Shown here one piece after another: positions 8,074 through 9,857 of a DNA stretch of 9,857 bases. Under the pieces are notes generated by a model. That model searched no databases. It was not told the origin of the DNA and was given only the letters and a program-made list of their open reading frames with translations. The stretch is taken from assembly GCA_002292955.1 (NCBI GenBank), contig DBCH01000089.1, positions 1-9,857 on the forward strand, read 5' to 3'. This DNA is from Microbacteriaceae bacterium UBA963 (GTDB taxonomy: Bacteria; Actinomycetota; Actinomycetes; Actinomycetales; Microbacteriaceae). The position numbers and the translations under genes were made by a program. Each line of letters begins with the position of its first letter. The first letter of the stretch is position 1.

Positions 8074-8079
8074 TAGACT
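8074..8079 (+). promoter_or_regulatory. Probable -10 element of the superoxide dismutase promoter
   Basis: TAGACT, the same hexamer as before uvrA, lies 16 bases after the whiA stop. Transcription would start near 8086 and give a leader of about 53 bases. A convincing -35 is not seen; ATGTCG (8048-8053) matches 3 of 6 but at an over-long spacing of 20. The rest of the 80-base gap holds no clear terminator. Confidence 0.4.
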
Positions 8080-8126
8080 AGAACCCGAAAGTACCGTCGT
8101 TTAGCGCTTTATCGCGCGCGTCATTC

Positions 8127-8132
8127 AAGGAG
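8127..8132 (+). promoter_or_regulatory. Strong ribosome binding site of sod, fixing a GTG start
   Basis: AAGGAG is followed by 6 bases and then GTG at 8139. It is the best Shine-Dalgarno in the window, consistent with a highly expressed protein, and it settles the GTG as the start codon. Confidence 0.85.
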
Positions 8133-8138
8133 CAAACT

Positions 8139-8762
8139 GTGCCCGTTTACGTCCTGCCCGAGCTCGATTACGACTACTCGGCCCTCGCACCTCACATCAG
8201 TGCCACCATCATGGAGCTGCATCACAGCAAGCACCACGCCGCCTACGTGGCCGGTGCCAACACCACACTCGACAAACTCGCTGAGGCTCGCGACGCAAAC
8301 GATTTTGCGAACATCAACCGCCTCGAAAAGGACCTTGCTTTTCACCTCGGCGGCCACACAAACCACTCCATCTTCTGGAAGAACCTTGCGCCACAGGCAG
8401 GTGGACGCCCGGAGGGTGAATTGGCCGCAGCTATCGACGAGTACTTCGGCAGCTTCGACAAGTTCCAGGCTCACTTCACCGCAACAGCAATGGGCATTCA
8501 GGGCTCGGGTTGGGCTTTCCTGGCCTACGACGTCGTGGGTAAGCGACTCATCATCGAGCAGCTTTTCGATCAGCAGTCCAACATTGCTGCTGCCAGCATT
8601 CCACTGCTCACACTGGACATGTGGGAGCACGCCTTCTACCTCGACTACAAGAACGTCAAGGCCGACTACGTTACGGCGTTCTGGAACATCGTTAACTGGG
8701 CAGACGTGTCTGCCCGATTTAGCGCAGCACACAAACATGGGAGTGCATCACTGCTCTTCTAA
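8139..8762 (+). CDS. sodA: Superoxide dismutase, Fe/Mn family (probably Mn)
   Basis: The enzyme converts superoxide to hydrogen peroxide and oxygen. The 207-residue protein starts VYVLPELDYDYSALAPHI, the usual N-terminus with no signal peptide, so it is probably cytoplasmic. All four metal ligands are present: H28 (MELHHSKHH), H76 (GGHTNHSIFW), D160 and H164 (DMWEHAFYLDY). G72 in GGH and Q145 (the position of H145 in the iron enzyme of Mycobacterium tuberculosis) resemble manganese enzymes, so Mn or cambialistic use is inferred; metal choice cannot be proved from sequence. The C-terminus (NIVNWADVSARF, ending in LLF) is also typical. The GTG start is supported by AAGGAG 6 bases before it. The gene lies alone between whiA and gap with its own likely promoter. 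The symbol sodA is used by family convention. Confidence 0.96.
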   Translation: MPVYVLPELDYDYSALAPHISATIMELHHSKHHAAYVAGANTTLDKLAEARDANDFANINRLEKDLAFHLGGHTNHSIFWKNLAPQAGGRPEGELAAAIDEYFGSFDKFQAHFTATAMGIQGSGWAFLAYDVVGKRLIIEQLFDQQSNIAAASIPLLTLDMWEHAFYLDYKNVKADYVTAFWNIVNWADVSARFSAAHKHGSASLLF

Positions 8763-8768
8763 ACCAGG

Positions 8769-8802
8769 CCGTTCGCGATAACCCTTGAGACGGCGCGAAC
8801 GG
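8769..8802 (+). repeat. 9-bp perfect inverted repeat between sod and gap
   Basis: CCGTTCGCG (8769-8777) and CGCGAACGG (8794-8802) are perfect inverted copies separated by 16 bases. No T run follows the second arm (next bases GATACATAAC), so it does not look like a standard intrinsic terminator of sod. The interval between the arms contains the TTGAGA -35 candidate of gap, so a protein-binding operator or a hairpin ending sod mRNA are both possible. Confidence 0.6.
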
Positions 8803-8812
8803 GATACATAAC
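8785..8812 (+). promoter_or_regulatory. Possible gap promoter
   Basis: TTGAGA (8785-8790, 5 of 6 to TTGACA) is followed after 16 bases by CATAAC (8807-8812, 4 of 6 to TATAAT). Transcription would start near 8819, giving a leader of about 12 bases just long enough to hold the Shine-Dalgarno. A TACATA at 8805 is a weaker alternative with a short 14-base spacer. The downstream arm of the inverted repeat falls between -35 and -10. Confidence 0.4.
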
Positions 8813-8820
8813 AGAAAATT

Positions 8821-8824
8821 GGAG
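8821..8824 (+). promoter_or_regulatory. Ribosome binding site deciding the TTG start of gap
   Basis: GGAG is followed by 6 bases and TTG at 8831. An upstream in-frame TTG at 8819 overlaps the GGAG and would add four residues (METQ) not expected before the VKVGINGFGRIG N-terminus of GAPDH, so 8831 is chosen. Confidence 0.75.
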
Positions 8825-8830
8825 ACGCAA

Positions 8831-9835
8831 TTGACGGTTAAGGTTGGAATTAATGGGTTTGGTCGCATAGGCCGCAACTACTTTCGAGCCGCTCTGGCCC
8901 AAGGGGCAGACATCGACATTGTTGCGGTGAACGACCTCACTGAGAACAAGGTACTTGCCCATCTGCTGAAGTATGACTCCATCACGGGTCGGCTCGACGC
9001 GGAGGTGAGTTACGACGAAAATGGCATCATTGTTGACGGAAAGCACATCACCGTCTTTGCGGAGCGCGAGCCCGGAAATCTTCCGTGGCGGTCGGTCGGC
9101 GTGGATATCGTGATCGAATCAACGGGTCGCTTTACGAACGCCAAGGATGCTGCCAAGCACATTGCGGCCGGAGCGAAGAAGGTTCTCATTTCGGCGCCGG
9201 CCACCGGGGAGGACGCCACATTCGTGATGGGCGTCAATAATCACCTCTACGAACCCGATGCACACCACATCATTTCGAACGCCTCCTGCACAACCAACTG
9301 TCTGGCTCCGCTGGCTAAGGTCTTCAACGACAATTTTGGAATCAAGTCGGGTCTCATGACCACCGTGCACGCCTACACCGCCGACCAGAATCTTCAGGAC
9401 GGTCCCCACGCCGACCTACGTCGTGCCCGCGCTGCCGCCATCAATATTGTGCCGTCGACTACGGGAGCCGCTAAGGCCATTGGGCTCGTGCTTCCCGAGC
9501 TCAAGGGCAAGTTGGATGGATTTGCGCTCCGGGTACCCGTTCCCACGGGCTCGATCACCGACCTCACGGTCGAAATGGAACGACCTGCGACTCGGCAGGA
9601 GATTCTGAGTGCTTACAAGCAGGCAGCCGACGGTGGTCTTGCGGGCATTCTGAGGTACACCGACGACGAGATTGTTTCGAGTGATATCGTCTCCGACCCG
9701 CACTCGTCAGTGTTCGACGCCGGTTTGCTGCGCGTGCTCGGCAATCAGGTGAAGTTGTCCAGCTGGTACGACAATGAATGGGGCTACAGTAATCGCCTCG
9801 TTGACCTCACCGAGTTTGTCGCGGAGCGACTGTAG
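8831..9835 (+). CDS. gap: Glyceraldehyde-3-phosphate dehydrogenase, NAD-dependent type
   Basis: This glycolytic enzyme oxidises and phosphorylates glyceraldehyde 3-phosphate to 1,3-bisphosphoglycerate in the cytoplasm. With the TTG start at 8831 it has 334 residues, normal length. Seen: the Rossmann nucleotide-binding motif GINGFGRIGR (6-15), Asp35 in VNDL at the end of the second strand (the acidic residue that favours NAD over NADP), the catalytic cysteine C153 in ASCTTNCLAP, catalytic H180 in TVHAYT, the phosphate-binding segment DLRRARAAA, and the C-terminal hallmark WYDNEWGYSNR. Asp35 suggests a catabolic GapA-type enzyme rather than a NADP-dependent GapB-type; this is inference. Translation is supported by GGAG 6 bases before the TTG. 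A likely pgk begins 4 bases after its TAG stop, the common gap-pgk glycolytic operon of Gram-positive bacteria. Confidence 0.97.
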   Translation: MTVKVGINGFGRIGRNYFRAALAQGADIDIVAVNDLTENKVLAHLLKYDSITGRLDAEVSYDENGIIVDGKHITVFAEREPGNLPWRSVGVDIVIESTGRFTNAKDAAKHIAAGAKKVLISAPATGEDATFVMGVNNHLYEPDAHHIISNASCTTNCLAPLAKVFNDNFGIKSGLMTTVHAYTADQNLQDGPHADLRRARAAAINIVPSTTGAAKAIGLVLPELKGKLDGFALRVPVPTGSITDLTVEMERPATRQEILSAYKQAADGGLAGILRYTDDEIVSSDIVSDPHSSVFDAGLLRVLGNQVKLSSWYDNEWGYSNRLVDLTEFVAERL

Positions 9836-9839
9836 CACC

Positions 9840-9857
9840 ATGACGCTTCGCACTCTC
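9840..9857 (+). CDS. pgk: Probable phosphoglycerate kinase, first six codons only
   Basis: An ATG 4 bases after the gap stop opens a frame reading MTLRTL to the window edge. Actinobacterial phosphoglycerate kinases often begin with a similar short M-x-LRTL/I segment before the conserved VRxDxNVP motif, and pgk is the usual gene after gap. Six codons cannot prove identity; the call rests mainly on synteny. The nearest Shine-Dalgarno-like GGAG (9823-9826) is 13 bases away, so coupling to gap translation is likely. Confidence 0.6.

Noticed and set aside
8104..8119. GCGC repeats in the sod leader as a possible hairpin or riboswitch
   Set aside because: Only 4-bp arms can be paired and the leader is about 53 bases, too short and unstructured for a known riboswitch.
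8121..8738. Minus-strand open frame of 205 codons covering almost exactly the SOD gene
   Set aside because: The match in extent is striking but the frame mirrors sod codons, which carry all four metal ligands; the antisense protein shows no family feature.

Overview
The window looks like a conserved housekeeping stretch of an actinobacterial chromosome, most likely Microbacteriaceae or a close relative. The reasons are high-GC coding sequence with GC-rich third positions, an actinobacterial RapZ P-loop (GMSGAGRST), a WhiA that closely resembles the Streptomyces protein, and the order uvrC-rapZ-whiA-...-gap-pgk. This placement is inference from protein character and synteny; no search was run. 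All genes are on the + strand and packed tightly, and the longest non-coding gap is about 80 bases.

Layout: the 3' two thirds of uvrB (1-1345); a 68-base gap with a probable promoter firing at or next to the uvrA start codon; uvrA (1414-4275); uvrC only 2 bases later (4278-6161); a 32-base gap with a second TAGACT -10-like element overlapping the uvrC stop; rapZ (6194-7063); whiA 11 bases later (7075-8058); an 80-base gap with a third TAGACT element and a strong Shine-Dalgarno; a Fe/Mn superoxide dismutase (8139-8762); a 68-base gap with a 9-bp inverted repeat and a probable promoter; gap (8831-9835, TTG start); and the first six codons of what is probably pgk (9840 to the edge).

The left two thirds encode all three subunits of UvrABC nucleotide excision repair: UvrA finds damage, UvrB verifies it, UvrC cuts on both sides. 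RapZ and WhiA form the conserved pair of a nucleotide-binding regulator and a sporulation/division-type DNA-binding regulator. SOD and GAPDH start an oxidative-defence and glycolysis section.

I see no mobile element, CRISPR array, RNA gene, toxin-antitoxin, phage gene or unexplained long ORF, and nothing that amounts to an undescribed system. The points worth a second look are small: the probable leaderless uvrA message, three TAGACT elements at gene starts, absence of yvcK between rapZ and whiA, and the inverted repeat straddling the gap -35 region.
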